From Nitrincola tibetensis (GTDB lineage Bacteria; Pseudomonadota; Gammaproteobacteria; Pseudomonadales; Balneatricaceae), in assembly GCF_003284585.1 (NCBI RefSeq), contig NZ_QKRX01000005.1:186001-250000 (forward strand): a stretch of DNA of 64,000 bases, written 5' to 3'. Below the pieces are notes generated by a model. That model was not told where the DNA came from, made no database searches, and saw nothing but the letters and a program-made list of their open reading frames with translations. Positions 37,321 through 47,013 of this stretch are shown in pieces. How positions within the stretch are numbered: position 1 is the first letter of the stretch; each line of letters begins with the position of its first letter. The position numbers and the translations under genes are program-made.

Positions 37321-37854
37321 ATGCAAGGTGAATCAACCGATAAGCGTGTAGTCATAGCTCGGTTCAGTGCTCCTTATGGAGTAAAGGGCTGGGTCAAAAT
37401 TTATTCTTACACGGATCCAATCGAAAACGTGTTCACCTATACACCTTGGCAGGTAAACCATGGGGGGCAATGGAAAGCGTTAAAGCTTGAATCCTTTAAA
37501 CCTCATGGAAAAGGCTTGATTGCCAAGTTGGCTGGTGTTGATACTCCTGAAGAGGTTCGTGCGTTCGTTGGTGCTGAAATTAGTGTTTTTGCATCGCAAA
37601 TGCCCGATCTAGAAGACGGTGAGTACTACTGGAGTCAGCTTGAAAATCTTTTGGTTTATACCGAATCCGGCGTTTTGCTGGGGCGGGTTGATCACTTGAT
37701 TGAAACGGGCTCAAACGATGTGTTAGTTGTTAAAGCGACTAAAGAAAGCATTGATGATGCTGAGCGTTTGATTCCCTATTTGCCGGATCAAGTGATAACA
37801 AAGATAAATCTAGAATCGGGTGAGCTTCGGGTCAACTGGGATCCAGAGTTTTAA
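37321..37854 (+). CDS. rimM: 16S rRNA processing protein RimM
   Basis: About 177 residues: an N-terminal barrel with VVIARFSAPYGVKGWVKIYSYTDP (24 residues in full; core GVKGWVK) and a C-terminal PRC barrel. It helps mature the 30S head with S19. The ATG at 37321 is preceded by GGCGGA; an in-frame TTG at 37303 would add six residues and directly follow the rpsP stop. Confidence 0.95.
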   Translation: MQGESTDKRVVIARFSAPYGVKGWVKIYSYTDPIENVFTYTPWQVNHGGQWKALKLESFKPHGKGLIAKLAGVDTPEEVRAFVGAEISVFASQMPDLEDGEYYWSQLENLLVYTESGVLLGRVDHLIETGSNDVLVVKATKESIDDAERLIPYLPDQVITKINLESGELRVNWDPEF

Positions 37855-37857
37855 CGA

Positions 37858-38607
37858 ATGTGGTTCGGGATAGTCAGTTTGTTTCCTGAAATGTTTGAGG
37901 CTGTTACAGGCTATGGCATTACAGGAAGGGCTGTGCGTTCAGGTGCTTTAAATATAGAGTGTTGGAATCCTAGAGATTTTACGCTCGATAAGCACCGTAC
38001 TGTGGATGATCGCCCTTACGGCGGTGGTCCGGGAATGCTAATGAAAGTGCAGCCGTTGCGTGATGCGATCCAAGCAGCTAAGGCGCAAGCGCCTGGGTTG
38101 GTAAAGGTGATTTATTTATCGCCTCAAGGACGCAAACTCAACCAAGCGGGCGTAGAAGAGTTAGCGACTCAAGATAGTCTTATTTTGGTGGCGGGACGTT
38201 ATGAAGGTATTGACGAGCGCCTGATACAAGCCGAAATAGACGAAGAATGGTCGTTGGGTGATTTCGTTCTCAGTGGAGGCGAGTTGCCCGCAATGGTGAT
38301 GATCGACGCAGTGTCTAGAATGTTGCCCGGTGTATTGGGCCATGAGTTATCAGCACAGGAAGATTCTTTTGCTGATGGTCTGCTAGATTGTCCACATTAT
38401 ACTCGTCCTGAACAGCTTGATGGCATGAATGTGCCTGAGGTGTTGTTGAGTGGTAATCACGCTGAAATTAAGCGTTGGCGCTTGAAACAACAACTTGGTA
38501 GAACTTGGCAGCGTCGACCTGATTTGCTTGAACAGATGAATCTAAGCCCAGAACAGCAAACGCTGTTAAGCGAATATATCCGCGAAGCCCAAGCGGCGTG
38601 CGGTTGA
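37858..38607 (+). CDS. trmD: tRNA (guanine-N1)-methyltransferase TrmD
   Basis: 249 residues of the SPOUT knotted fold. Motifs: [12 protein letters not shown] at the start, [20 protein letters not shown] and the knot region [14 protein letters not shown] with [14 protein letters not shown]. It methylates G37 of tRNAs to prevent frameshifting. It starts 3 bases after rimM ends. Confidence 0.97.
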   Translation: MWFGIVSLFPEMFEAVTGYGITGRAVRSGALNIECWNPRDFTLDKHRTVDDRPYGGGPGMLMKVQPLRDAIQAAKAQAPGLVKVIYLSPQGRKLNQAGVEELATQDSLILVAGRYEGIDERLIQAEIDEEWSLGDFVLSGGELPAMVMIDAVSRMLPGVLGHELSAQEDSFADGLLDCPHYTRPEQLDGMNVPEVLLSGNHAEIKRWRLKQQLGRTWQRRPDLLEQMNLSPEQQTLLSEYIREAQAACG

Positions 38608-38624
38608 AAAAATAGGAGCGAGCG

Positions 38625-38981
38625 ATGAGCAGCAAAAGCACAATTATTCAGCAGATTGAAGCTGAACAAATGAACAAAGAGGTGCCTGCATTTGCACCGG
38701 GTGATACCGTTGTAGTTCAGGTTAAAGTGGTTGAGGGTGAGCGTACTCGTTTACAGTCTTTCGAAGGCGTTGTAATCGGTAAGCGTAACCGTGGTTTAAA
38801 CTCAGCTTTCACTGTTCGTAAGATCTCTCACGGTGTAGGTGTTGAGCGTACGTTCCAGACGTATAGCCCTGTCATTGACAGCATCAGCGTTAAACGTCGT
38901 GGTGATGTTCGTCAGGCTAAACTCTACTATCTTCGTGAGCGTAGTGGTAAGTCTGCACGTATCAAAGAAAAATTGGGTTAA
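38625..38981 (+). CDS. rplS: 50S ribosomal protein L19
   Basis: 118 residues with [18 protein letters not shown] and the [19 protein letters not shown] core typical of bL19, located at the subunit interface. AGGAG lies before the ATG. Last gene of the operon, ended by the hairpin at 39005. Confidence 0.98.
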   Translation: MSSKSTIIQQIEAEQMNKEVPAFAPGDTVVVQVKVVEGERTRLQSFEGVVIGKRNRGLNSAFTVRKISHGVGVERTFQTYSPVIDSISVKRRGDVRQAKLYYLRERSGKSARIKEKLG

Positions 38982-39004
38982 TTCCAGCTTTTCGATAAGT
39001 GATG

Positions 39005-39033
39005 AAAAAAAGCGGCTGAGAAGCCGCTTTTTT
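39005..39033 (+). terminator. Terminator of the rpsP operon
   Basis: AGCGGCT and AGCCGCT enclose loop GAGA, flanked by an A-run and a following T-run: a textbook intrinsic terminator 24 bases after rplS. Confidence 0.9.
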
Positions 39034-39169
39034 GTTGTCATTGTCCTGAAATCCGTCTTGAATATAGAAAAGTCTCTTTTTTTATAGAAATCTTACTTGA
39101 TCTATTCGCTATAATGTATCCCGTCAAATAGAATGGAATAAGTGGTTGTGAACACACAGGGTAGTTTTG

Positions 39170-40489
39170 ATGCGTACAGTTAAATGGGTTTTTGCCTTTT
39201 TGGGGTTGATGGTCGCTTTTGTGCTAATGGCCTATGGTCTTTATTGGTATCAGTTAAAGCGAGAGCTAGATAGTACCTTGAATGGGCTCAATCCGTTACT
39301 TCAAGTGAGCTATAATCGCTTAGTCTTATCGCCTTTCGGTGAAGTAAAGATTCAAGGAATTCGAATCATGCCGCTAGGGCAGGCAAGCCCCTTCTTAATC
39401 GACACCTTATTGATGCGCAGTCGCGATCCAGCATTTTGGTTGAACCCTGGCGCAACCTTAAACCGTGAAAGCGTACCGAATGATCTGCATGTGAGTATGA
39501 CGGGCTTAACGCTGGATTTTAACTCGCCTCTGTTTACGTCATTTGAGCACATGGCTAAGCAATTAATGAGTGACAGCCCTCCTTCTCACATAAGCCCGAT
39601 TGCTTTGGGGTGCGGAAATGTCCGCAGTTTTGATTTAACGACATTGCGCATGATTGGAATGCGTTTAGTGCAGACTGATTTCTACTTTAATTGGCAGCGC
39701 CTTGATGAAAATCGTGTGCAGTTAGACGTCAATGCCAATGTTAAAGATTGGTGGCAAATTGATTTTTCGGCTGTATTAGGTCTAACACTCCGTCAAGCGT
39801 CTAATTTACGTGAAGTTCCAGGTGTTTTGGCTGCAGAGTTGCGTTACTCGGATGAAGGGTTTAATCGACGTCGTGGTGAGTTCTGTTCGACCCAGTCGCA
39901 AGTGTCGCCTGCGCAATTTTATTTGAATCATGGCTTAATGATACAGGACTGGTTACGAGAGCGTGGTGTCGAACCGACACGGCCAATGATTGCAGGCTAT
40001 GACGCGATGAGCCGACCAGACGCTCAGTTAGAAATCAGCCTATCACCAACCGAATTAGTGATTCCATTAACGTTTGCTCGCTCACATGAGCCTGCTGATT
40101 ATGTTGGCTTGCTGAGGCCTAGTATCAAGGTAAATGATACTCACATTGAATTAACCGATGACGAATGGGTTGCATTGTTTGAAGCCTTTTCAATGCAGAT
40201 CGAAGTCCCTGAGGCAGAGCTGCCGGAGCTGAATCCTAGGCGGCGATCAATGCCAGTTGAAGCAGAAAATATTTTTGTACCACGCCAGTTTCGCGAGACA
40301 GATACGAGTGAGTTTTTCAATTACGTAGGTCATCCAGTTCGTTTCTATACCTTCTTTGGCAAGCGTGTAGAGGGTATCCTGGTGGCGGTTGAGGGTAACA
40401 ATATTCGTGTGATTGAACGGGTGGATCGTGGTGTTGCCGAATACCCGTTTGAGTTGGATAAAATTCAAGCGACAGAGGTTTATCGTTAA
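39170..40489 (+). CDS. Uncharacterised membrane-anchored periplasmic protein
   Basis: 439 residues. A single N-terminal transmembrane helix (about 5-27) is followed by a short Tyr/Leu segment and a large region that looks periplasmic, with beta-rich sections (FGEVKIQGIRIMPLG) and a C-terminal SH3-like strand set (VRFYTFFGKRVEGILVAVEGNNIRVIER, core GKRVEGILV). The N-terminal part loosely resembles AsmA-type proteins, but I cannot assign a family. It lies directly before xerD with TAATG overlap, so both are translated from one mRNA. Start ATG at 39170; an in-frame TTG is just upstream. Confidence 0.8.
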   Translation: MRTVKWVFAFLGLMVAFVLMAYGLYWYQLKRELDSTLNGLNPLLQVSYNRLVLSPFGEVKIQGIRIMPLGQASPFLIDTLLMRSRDPAFWLNPGATLNRESVPNDLHVSMTGLTLDFNSPLFTSFEHMAKQLMSDSPPSHISPIALGCGNVRSFDLTTLRMIGMRLVQTDFYFNWQRLDENRVQLDVNANVKDWWQIDFSAVLGLTLRQASNLREVPGVLAAELRYSDEGFNRRRGEFCSTQSQVSPAQFYLNHGLMIQDWLRERGVEPTRPMIAGYDAMSRPDAQLEISLSPTELVIPLTFARSHEPADYVGLLRPSIKVNDTHIELTDDEWVALFEAFSMQIEVPEAELPELNPRRRSMPVEAENIFVPRQFRETDTSEFFNYVGHPVRFYTFFGKRVEGILVAVEGNNIRVIERVDRGVAEYPFELDKIQATEVYR

Positions 40490-41412
40490 TGGTGGATCGG
40501 CGTTTTGTTGCCATTTTGCCGAGCGATCAAGATCAAGTTTTGATTGAGCGCTATTGTCGTAACCTTTGGTTAGAAAAAGGGCTTAGCCCCAATACCCTGA
40601 GTAACTATAAACGTGACTTGTGTCATTTCGCATGCTGGCTCAATGATCGTTCTATGCACTTGTTAAGTGCCCGTCGATCCCAGCTGCAAGCCTATTTAGC
40701 TTGGCGAGTTTCAGAGCATTTCAAATCCATTTCTTCGGCAAGAGCCTTGTCTTGCTTGCGTGGTTTTTATCGTTATTGCTTGCGAGAGGGCGATCTTGAA
40801 GAGGATCCTACGCTGACCCTTGCAAGTCCTAAGCCTGGCCGCCCCTTACCTAAAACCTTGACTGAGCGAGATGTTGAGGCATTGCTGGCGGCGCCAGATG
40901 TGAGTGATTGCTTAGGGTTGCGTGATAAAACTATGATGGAGCTACTGTATGCGTCCGGTTTGCGAGTAACTGAGTTGGTTGACTTGGAGTTGGACCAGTT
41001 AAATCTTCGTTTAGGTGTTGTACGGGTGGTCGGTAAAGGAAATAAAGAGCGCTTGGTGCCTGTTGGTGATACGGCTGTCGAATGGTGTTATCGTTATTTA
41101 CGTGAGTCTCGTCCTCTGTTGATTCGATCTTCATCCGACGTCCTGTTTCCAAGCCAACGAGGCAGTGCAATGACGCGGCAAACGTTTTGGCATAGAATCA
41201 AGTATCATGCTCAGGTGGCAGCGCTTGATAAACCTTTGTCTCCTCATGTCTTGCGTCATGCGTTTGCGACCCATCTGCTGAATCATGGTGCGGACTTGCG
41301 TGTTGTGCAAATGTTGTTGGGGCATTCTGATTTATCCACAACCCAGATATACACCCATGTGGCGACACACCGACTGAATGCAATTCATCAGGCGCATCAT
41401 CCGCGAGGTTGA
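40489..41412 (+). CDS. xerD: Site-specific tyrosine recombinase XerD
   Basis: 307 residues. N-terminal SAM-like domain (about 10-105) and catalytic domain with the Arg in LYASGLRVTELVDL, HVLRHAFATHLL (HxxR), LGHSDLSTTQIYTHV (His and nucleophile Tyr). With XerC it resolves chromosome dimers at dif. The position before dsbC-hom-thrC-recJ is the Pseudomonas order and supports XerD over XerC. Overlaps the previous gene by one base. Confidence 0.96.
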   Translation: MVDRRFVAILPSDQDQVLIERYCRNLWLEKGLSPNTLSNYKRDLCHFACWLNDRSMHLLSARRSQLQAYLAWRVSEHFKSISSARALSCLRGFYRYCLREGDLEEDPTLTLASPKPGRPLPKTLTERDVEALLAAPDVSDCLGLRDKTMMELLYASGLRVTELVDLELDQLNLRLGVVRVVGKGNKERLVPVGDTAVEWCYRYLRESRPLLIRSSSDVLFPSQRGSAMTRQTFWHRIKYHAQVAALDKPLSPHVLRHAFATHLLNHGADLRVVQMLLGHSDLSTTQIYTHVATHRLNAIHQAHHPRG

Positions 41413-41468
41413 ACTAAAGCCTGTTTTGTGACTCTTATCCCTGTAATTAATGACGATCTGAGGATGTT

Positions 41469-42206
41469 ATGAAAAAAAGTTCGCTGGCTGTTTTGCTAAC
41501 CGCAATCTTCTTGAGTGTTGCGGTTTGGGCCTCTGATGCTGAGGAAACCATCCGTTCGCAGCTAAATAAAGCAGATGCCAGAATTCCTGTACAGTCGATA
41601 GAGCCTGCGGTGCTAGAGGGGTTTTATCAAGTGACGTTGGAGAGCGGTGAGATTTTGTATGCCGAGTCAACAGGGCGCTATTTATTGGTGGGTCACCTAT
41701 ACGAAATTGATGATACTCAAGGATTGGTGAATTTAACTGAGCAAGCACAAAATCGCCTCAGACTGGATGCGTTAGCTGAAGTGCCCGAGGCTGATATTAT
41801 CAATTACCCTGCAGAGGGTGATCGTAAAGCGCATTTGTGGGTGTTTACAGATGTTGACTGTCCTTACTGCCGACGTATGCATGAAGAAATCCCAGCATTA
41901 AATAAAATGGGGGTTGAAGTCAGTTACTTGGCGTTTCCGCGAGGAGGGCCAAACACTGCAACTTATAACACGATGGTGTCTATCTGGTGTGGTAAGGATG
42001 GACAAGAACGCAATCAGCGAATGGATCTTGTCAAAGCGGGTAAAACCATTACACAGGAAACCTGTGAAAATCCAGTTGTGGGCCAGTTAGTCATGGGGCA
42101 AAAGATTGGTGTGACGGGAACACCTGCATTGGTTTTAGAAGATGGAACCCTGTTACCCGGTTATCTACCAGCTGAACGTTTAGCACCTATGTTAGGTCTC
42201 AACTAA
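41469..42206 (+). CDS. dsbC: Thiol:disulfide interchange protein DsbC
   Basis: 245 residues: signal peptide (about 1-21), N-terminal dimerisation domain, linker and thioredoxin domain with the active-site CPYC in DVDCPYCRRMH. A second Cys pair (about residues 179 and 199) matches the structural disulfide. It isomerises wrong disulfides in the periplasm. GAGG precedes the ATG. Confidence 0.95.
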   Translation: MKKSSLAVLLTAIFLSVAVWASDAEETIRSQLNKADARIPVQSIEPAVLEGFYQVTLESGEILYAESTGRYLLVGHLYEIDDTQGLVNLTEQAQNRLRLDALAEVPEADIINYPAEGDRKAHLWVFTDVDCPYCRRMHEEIPALNKMGVEVSYLAFPRGGPNTATYNTMVSIWCGKDGQERNQRMDLVKAGKTITQETCENPVVGQLVMGQKIGVTGTPALVLEDGTLLPGYLPAERLAPMLGLN

Positions 42207-42339
42207 TATCTTATCAATTGAGTGTTGATTACTGGGGCTTTGCATAGTGCAACGCCCCTGTTTTCGTTATACTAAGACCCATTTTTTACTCTTTCTTCAG
42301 AAAGGGTGCGTCCTGAGTAAGCAATCTGCGAGGTGTCGT

Positions 42340-43641
42340 TTGAAGCCTGTAAAAGTAGGGATCTGTGGTCTGGGTACAGTTGGCGGTGGCACGTTTAACG
42401 TCTTGACCCGCAATGCACAAGAAATTGCCCGTCGAGCGGGCCGTTCAATTGAAATTAAAGCGATCGCTTCACGCCGTCATAATCCGGCGTGCGATACATC
42501 TGCTTATACATTACAAAAAGATGTGATTGCATTAGCCAGAGATCCTGAAATTGACATTATTGTCGAATTGATTGGTGGGTATGAAGTTGCCAAAGAGTTG
42601 GTAATGACCGCAATTGAAAATGGCAAGCACGTTGTCACGGCCAATAAAGCCTTGATCGCGGTTCATGGTAATGAGATTTTTGCCGCAGCAGCCAAGAAAA
42701 ATGTGGTTGTTGCCTTTGAAGCATCTGTTGCTGGAGGTATTCCAATTATCAAAGCGATTCGTGAAGGCTTAGCCGCGAATCGCATTAATTGGTTGGCGGG
42801 TATCATCAACGGTACTGGCAACTTCATCATGACAGAAATGCGTGAAAAAGGACGTGCCTTTGCCGATGTGCTTGTTGAAGCACAAGCCTTAGGCTACGCC
42901 GAAGCCGACCCGACCTTCGATGTTGAAGGGATCGATGCGGCTCATAAACTGACCATCCTTGCATCAATTGCCTATGGTATTCCTTTGCAGTTCAGCAAAG
43001 CTTATACCGAAGGGATCAGTAAAGTGACGCCGGATGATGTCCAGTACGCCGAAGAATTAGGGTATCGCATTAAGCATTTAGGCATCAGTCGCCATACCGA
43101 TAAAGGCATAGAGTTACGGGTTCATCCAACCTTGATTCCTAAGTCCTCTTTACTCGCCAGCGTGAATGGCGTGATGAATGCTGTGATGGTATCGGGCGAT
43201 GCGGTTGGACAAACACTTTATTACGGACCGGGTGCTGGTGCTGAACCAACGGCTTCTGCGGTGGTATCGGATCTGATTGACGTTGCGCGGATGCTGGATG
43301 CAACGGCAGAAAGTCGTGTCCCTCCATTGGCCTTCCAAAGTTCTGAGTTATCAGAAACACCTGTTTTGTCGGTTGAAGACACGGTCAGTGGTTATTACCT
43401 GCGCTTGCAAGCAGTTGAGCGTCCAGGTGTATTGGCACATGTCACGCGGATTCTGGGTGAAAAGGGCATTAACATTGAAGCCATCGTTCAAAAAGAAACG
43501 AAAGAAGCTCAAGTGCCTGTGATTATGCTCACCCAGCGTGTTGCTGAGCGAATGATGAATGAAGCCATTCGCGAAATCGAAGCCTTGCCTGATATTTTGG
43601 GTGAAGTGATCCGTATCCGTGTAGACCATTTAGCCGATTAA
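42340..43641 (+). CDS. hom: Homoserine dehydrogenase
   Basis: About 433 residues with Rossmann motif VGICGLGTVGGGTFNVL, the catalytic domain (GIINGTGNFIMTEM, the YAEADPTFDVEGIDAAHKL stretch) and a C-terminal ACT domain (about 350-430) for threonine feedback. It reduces aspartate semialdehyde to homoserine. TTG at 42340 is the likely start: GAGG is 6 bases upstream and the protein then begins (M)KPVKVGICG, as in Pseudomonas. Upstream in-frame codons are not conserved. Followed by thrC 10 bases later. Confidence 0.95.
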   Translation: MKPVKVGICGLGTVGGGTFNVLTRNAQEIARRAGRSIEIKAIASRRHNPACDTSAYTLQKDVIALARDPEIDIIVELIGGYEVAKELVMTAIENGKHVVTANKALIAVHGNEIFAAAAKKNVVVAFEASVAGGIPIIKAIREGLAANRINWLAGIINGTGNFIMTEMREKGRAFADVLVEAQALGYAEADPTFDVEGIDAAHKLTILASIAYGIPLQFSKAYTEGISKVTPDDVQYAEELGYRIKHLGISRHTDKGIELRVHPTLIPKSSLLASVNGVMNAVMVSGDAVGQTLYYGPGAGAEPTASAVVSDLIDVARMLDATAESRVPPLAFQSSELSETPVLSVEDTVSGYYLRLQAVERPGVLAHVTRILGEKGINIEAIVQKETKEAQVPVIMLTQRVAERMMNEAIREIEALPDILGEVIRIRVDHLAD

Positions 43642-43651
43642 GGAGGCCGTT

Positions 43652-45046
43652 ATGAACTATATCTCGACTCGTGGTCAGGCACCTGTCCTTAATTTTGCTG
43701 ACGTGCTTTTGGCTGGATTGGCGGAAGACGGTGGGCTTTATGTGCCTGAAACCCTTCCAAAATTCACCCAGGAAGAAATTGCGTCTTGGGCAGGGCTTCC
43801 TTATAACGAATTAGCCTTTAATGTCATCAAGCCGTTTGTAGATGACTGTATTAAAGAAGCTGACTTGAAAACCATGATTGATGAAACCTATGCTGGGTTT
43901 AATCACATTGGTGTGGCACCGATGATACAGCTCGGTGGAAATGAATGGGTTTTAGAACTTTTTCATGGTCCAACACTGGCGTTTAAAGATTTTGCTCTGC
44001 AGTTGCTAGGACGCTTAATGGACCATGTCTTGTCTGAACGTGGCGAGCGTTTAGTGATCATGGGGGCGACTTCAGGTGACACTGGATCGGCCGCTATTGA
44101 GGGCTGCAGACACAGCAAACACCTCGATATTTTTATTATGCACCCTTATAACCGAGTGTCTGAGGTTCAGCGTCGTCAAATGACAACCTTATTAAGCGAC
44201 AATGTTTTTAACATTGCGTTAGAAGGTAACTTTGATGACTGCCAGGAAATGGTCAAAGACAGCTTTGCTGATCAGTCTTTCCTTGAGGGGCTTAAACTTG
44301 GGGCGGTGAACTCGATTAACTGGGCGCGAATTATGGCTCAGATCGTTTACTACTTCTCGTCAGCCCTAGCTGTGGGTGGCCCGCATCGTGAAGTGTCCTT
44401 CTCTGTCCCAACAGGGAACTTTGGGGACATTTTTGCAGGCTATCTCGCTAAGCAAATGGGGCTGCCGATTAAGCAGTTGGTGGTAGCTACCAACCGCAAT
44501 GACATCTTGCATCGCGTGATTTCAGGCAATGATATGTCAAAAGGTACGCTGGAACATACTCTGTCACCGTCAATGGATATCATGGTTTCCTCAAACTTTG
44601 AACGTTTGCTGTTTGATGTGTATGGACGTGACGGTGCAGCAATTGCAGACTTAATGAAACGCTTTAAAAGAGAATCCGTGAGTCTGGAATCTGGACGTTG
44701 GGAAACAGTGCGTGAGCTATTTGACAGTTATGCTGTCGATGATGCAACGACCTGTGATGTGATCAAACAAGTCTATCAAGAGACGGGTTATTTATTAGAT
44801 CCACACACCGCCATTGGTTTAAAAGCAGCGCGTGAGTGTTGGAAAGATAAAACAATCCCTATGATCACGCTTGCAACCGCTCATCCGGTGAAGTTCCCTG
44901 AACCGATTGTAAAAGCTGGTTTAGAGTCACCTGCATTGCCTGCGCATTTGGCGGATTTGTACGAGCGTGAAGAGCGCTTCACGGTTCTACCAAAGGATCT
45001 AGCAAGTGTTCAGGCATTTATCTCTGCCAACGTACATCGCGACTGA
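43652..45046 (+). CDS. thrC: Threonine synthase
   Basis: 464 residues, PLP-dependent fold type II. The PLP lysine is in GPTLAFKDFALQLL, and the ATSGDTGSAAIEG loop binds phosphate. It converts phosphohomoserine to threonine. AAGGAGG precedes the ATG. In operon with hom; thrB is not here and must be elsewhere. Confidence 0.97.
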   Translation: MNYISTRGQAPVLNFADVLLAGLAEDGGLYVPETLPKFTQEEIASWAGLPYNELAFNVIKPFVDDCIKEADLKTMIDETYAGFNHIGVAPMIQLGGNEWVLELFHGPTLAFKDFALQLLGRLMDHVLSERGERLVIMGATSGDTGSAAIEGCRHSKHLDIFIMHPYNRVSEVQRRQMTTLLSDNVFNIALEGNFDDCQEMVKDSFADQSFLEGLKLGAVNSINWARIMAQIVYYFSSALAVGGPHREVSFSVPTGNFGDIFAGYLAKQMGLPIKQLVVATNRNDILHRVISGNDMSKGTLEHTLSPSMDIMVSSNFERLLFDVYGRDGAAIADLMKRFKRESVSLESGRWETVRELFDSYAVDDATTCDVIKQVYQETGYLLDPHTAIGLKAARECWKDKTIPMITLATAHPVKFPEPIVKAGLESPALPAHLADLYEREERFTVLPKDLASVQAFISANVHRD

Positions 45047-45053
45047 TGTTAGA

Positions 45054-45081
45054 GTGGGCACTGACTAAAATCAGTGTCCAC
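45054..45081 (+). terminator. Hairpin after thrC
   Basis: GTGGGCACTGA and TCAGTGTCCAC form an 11-bp stem (one G-U) with loop CTAAAA just after thrC; T-run is short. Confidence 0.6.
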
Positions 45082-45127
45082 TGTTTCAGAGTTTAAGCCG
45101 TTTTACCCCTCCCATTAGTGATTTGAA

Positions 45128-46858
45128 ATGACCCAAGCGATTATCCAACGTCGAATTGTGCCGACCTTTTCTCATGCGCCTTTTTCTCATTTACACCCTG
45201 TGTTAGCTCGTGTTTATGCTGCACGTGGTGTTGAGTCTTTAGCCGATATCGGACGACACTTAAAAGAGCTGCTACCAGATCATCTGATGAAGGGGATGGA
45301 TGCAGCGGTAGATCGCCTAGTGCTTGCGCTAAAAAGGCAAGAGCGTATTTTGATTTTGGGTGATTTTGACTGCGATGGTGCGACCAGTACAACGCTTGCT
45401 GTGTTGGCGTTACGCATGATGGGTGCTTCGCAAGTTGATTATCTGGTGCCCAATCGCTTTGAGTTTGGTTATGGTCTAAGCCCCGAGATTGTCGAAGTCG
45501 CCAGTCAAAAGCAGCCAGATCTGATCGTGACGGTTGATAATGGCATTTCCAGCATTGAAGGCGTAAAAAAAGCACAAGATCTTGGCATAGATGTCATAGT
45601 CACTGATCATCACTTGCCGGGGCAGGCGTTACCGGATGCCGTTGCAATCGTAAACCCGAATCAACCGGGATGTGATTTTATAGCGAAATCAACCTGTGGT
45701 GTCGGGGTGATTTTTTACGTCATGATTGCCTTAAGGCGGACATTGCAGTCACAAGGCTATTTCTCTGAGAGCCTATCTGCACCTAATTTGGCAAACCTGC
45801 TTGATCTTGTCGCATTGGGAACGGTTGCCGATGTTGTAGCGCTTGAACACAACAATCGCACCTTGGTGCATCAAGGTCTCTTGCGTATTCGTGCCGGCCA
45901 GGCGCGTCCTGGGATTCTGGCGTTGTTAGACGTCGCGGGGCGCCAGCGTGAACATCTGATGGCCGCTGATTTGGGCTTTGCCATTGCACCCCGTTTGAAT
46001 GCGGCAGGGCGATTGGAGGACATGTCAATCGGTATCGAATGCTTGCTAACCGATGACCCAGATCATGCACGTGAGTTGGCACAGACGTTGAATCATCTCA
46101 ATGTCGAACGTCGCAGCATAGAGCAGAGCATGCAAAAGCAAGCAATCGATATACTTGATGCCTTGTCTTTGGATGATTTGTCTATGCCTTGGGGTATTTG
46201 TTTATTTGAACCCACTTGGCACCAAGGGGTTATCGGTATTTTGGCCTCTCGTATCAAGGATCGTTTGCATCGCCCCGTTATTGCCTTTGCACCGGGTGAT
46301 GAAGGAGAGATTAAAGGCTCCGCTCGATCCATTCCTGGTTTTCATATCCGCGATGGCTTGGATGCCATTGCGGCGCAACATCCAGGCTTGTTGAAAAAGT
46401 TTGGTGGACATGCGGCTGCCGCTGGCTTGTCGATTGCCTTTACAGACCTAGATGTATTTAAAGACGCATTTAATGCCCAAGTGAAGAAAGCCTTAACAGA
46501 AGCCGATTTACAAAAAGTCTTGATGACCGATGGCGAACTGCAAGACGTCGACTTTTCACTGGAGTTGTCAGAGGCTTTGCAACAAGCAGGCCCTTGGGGA
46601 CATCAATTCCCTGAGCCTGTCTTTGATGGCTACTTCAAAATATTGCAACAGCGTATTGTTGGACAAAAACATCTGAAGTTAGTGGTTATGCCCGTCGGCG
46701 GACAGCAACCTATTGATGCGATTGCTTTTGGCGTCGATACTCAGCTATGGCCTAATGATGCGGTGCAGGCAGTACGTATGGTCTATCGCTTGGCTCGTAA
46801 TGAGTTTCGGGGACAGGTGAGCCTGCAATTGATGGTGGACTACCTTGAAGCCTGCTGA
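45128..46858 (+). CDS. recJ: Single-stranded-DNA exonuclease RecJ
   Basis: 576 residues of the DHH superfamily: motif I GDFDCDGATST, DNGISS, the VTDHHLPG motif (DHH), then DHHA1 with GGHAAAAGLS and a C-terminal OB domain. It degrades ssDNA 5' to 3' in mismatch and RecF-pathway repair. Its ribosome site is weak. Same strand as thrC, the Pseudomonas order. Confidence 0.96.
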   Translation: MTQAIIQRRIVPTFSHAPFSHLHPVLARVYAARGVESLADIGRHLKELLPDHLMKGMDAAVDRLVLALKRQERILILGDFDCDGATSTTLAVLALRMMGASQVDYLVPNRFEFGYGLSPEIVEVASQKQPDLIVTVDNGISSIEGVKKAQDLGIDVIVTDHHLPGQALPDAVAIVNPNQPGCDFIAKSTCGVGVIFYVMIALRRTLQSQGYFSESLSAPNLANLLDLVALGTVADVVALEHNNRTLVHQGLLRIRAGQARPGILALLDVAGRQREHLMAADLGFAIAPRLNAAGRLEDMSIGIECLLTDDPDHARELAQTLNHLNVERRSIEQSMQKQAIDILDALSLDDLSMPWGICLFEPTWHQGVIGILASRIKDRLHRPVIAFAPGDEGEIKGSARSIPGFHIRDGLDAIAAQHPGLLKKFGGHAAAAGLSIAFTDLDVFKDAFNAQVKKALTEADLQKVLMTDGELQDVDFSLELSEALQQAGPWGHQFPEPVFDGYFKILQQRIVGQKHLKLVVMPVGGQQPIDAIAFGVDTQLWPNDAVQAVRMVYRLARNEFRGQVSLQLMVDYLEAC

Positions 46859-46909
46859 GGCTCAATGTATCTTTACCATAGAAATATTAAAGGTGTTTTA
46901 CTTTATCCG

Positions 46910-46946
46910 ATAGTCAAAATAAATCGTTCTGCTAGGATATATTAAT
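46910..46946 (+). promoter_or_regulatory. Candidate OxyR site upstream of ahpC
   Basis: Four tetramers, ATAG, AAAT, CTAG, TAAT, are spaced by exactly 7 bases, 11 of 16 positions matching the OxyR ATAG-N7-CTAT-N7-ATAG-N7-CTAT pattern. It ends next to a possible -35; a TATTAT -10 lies at 46970-46975. Confidence 0.35.
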
Positions 46947-47013
46947 TTCCCAAGCGCGTGATATTTTCCTATTATGGTCTTGTTGAATAACGACAACCTT
47001 TTAGGAGAACACA

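Noticed and set aside
45141-45575. 144-codon antisense ORF at the start of recJ
   Set aside because: Antisense to a conserved RecJ domain, no start signal and unusual composition.
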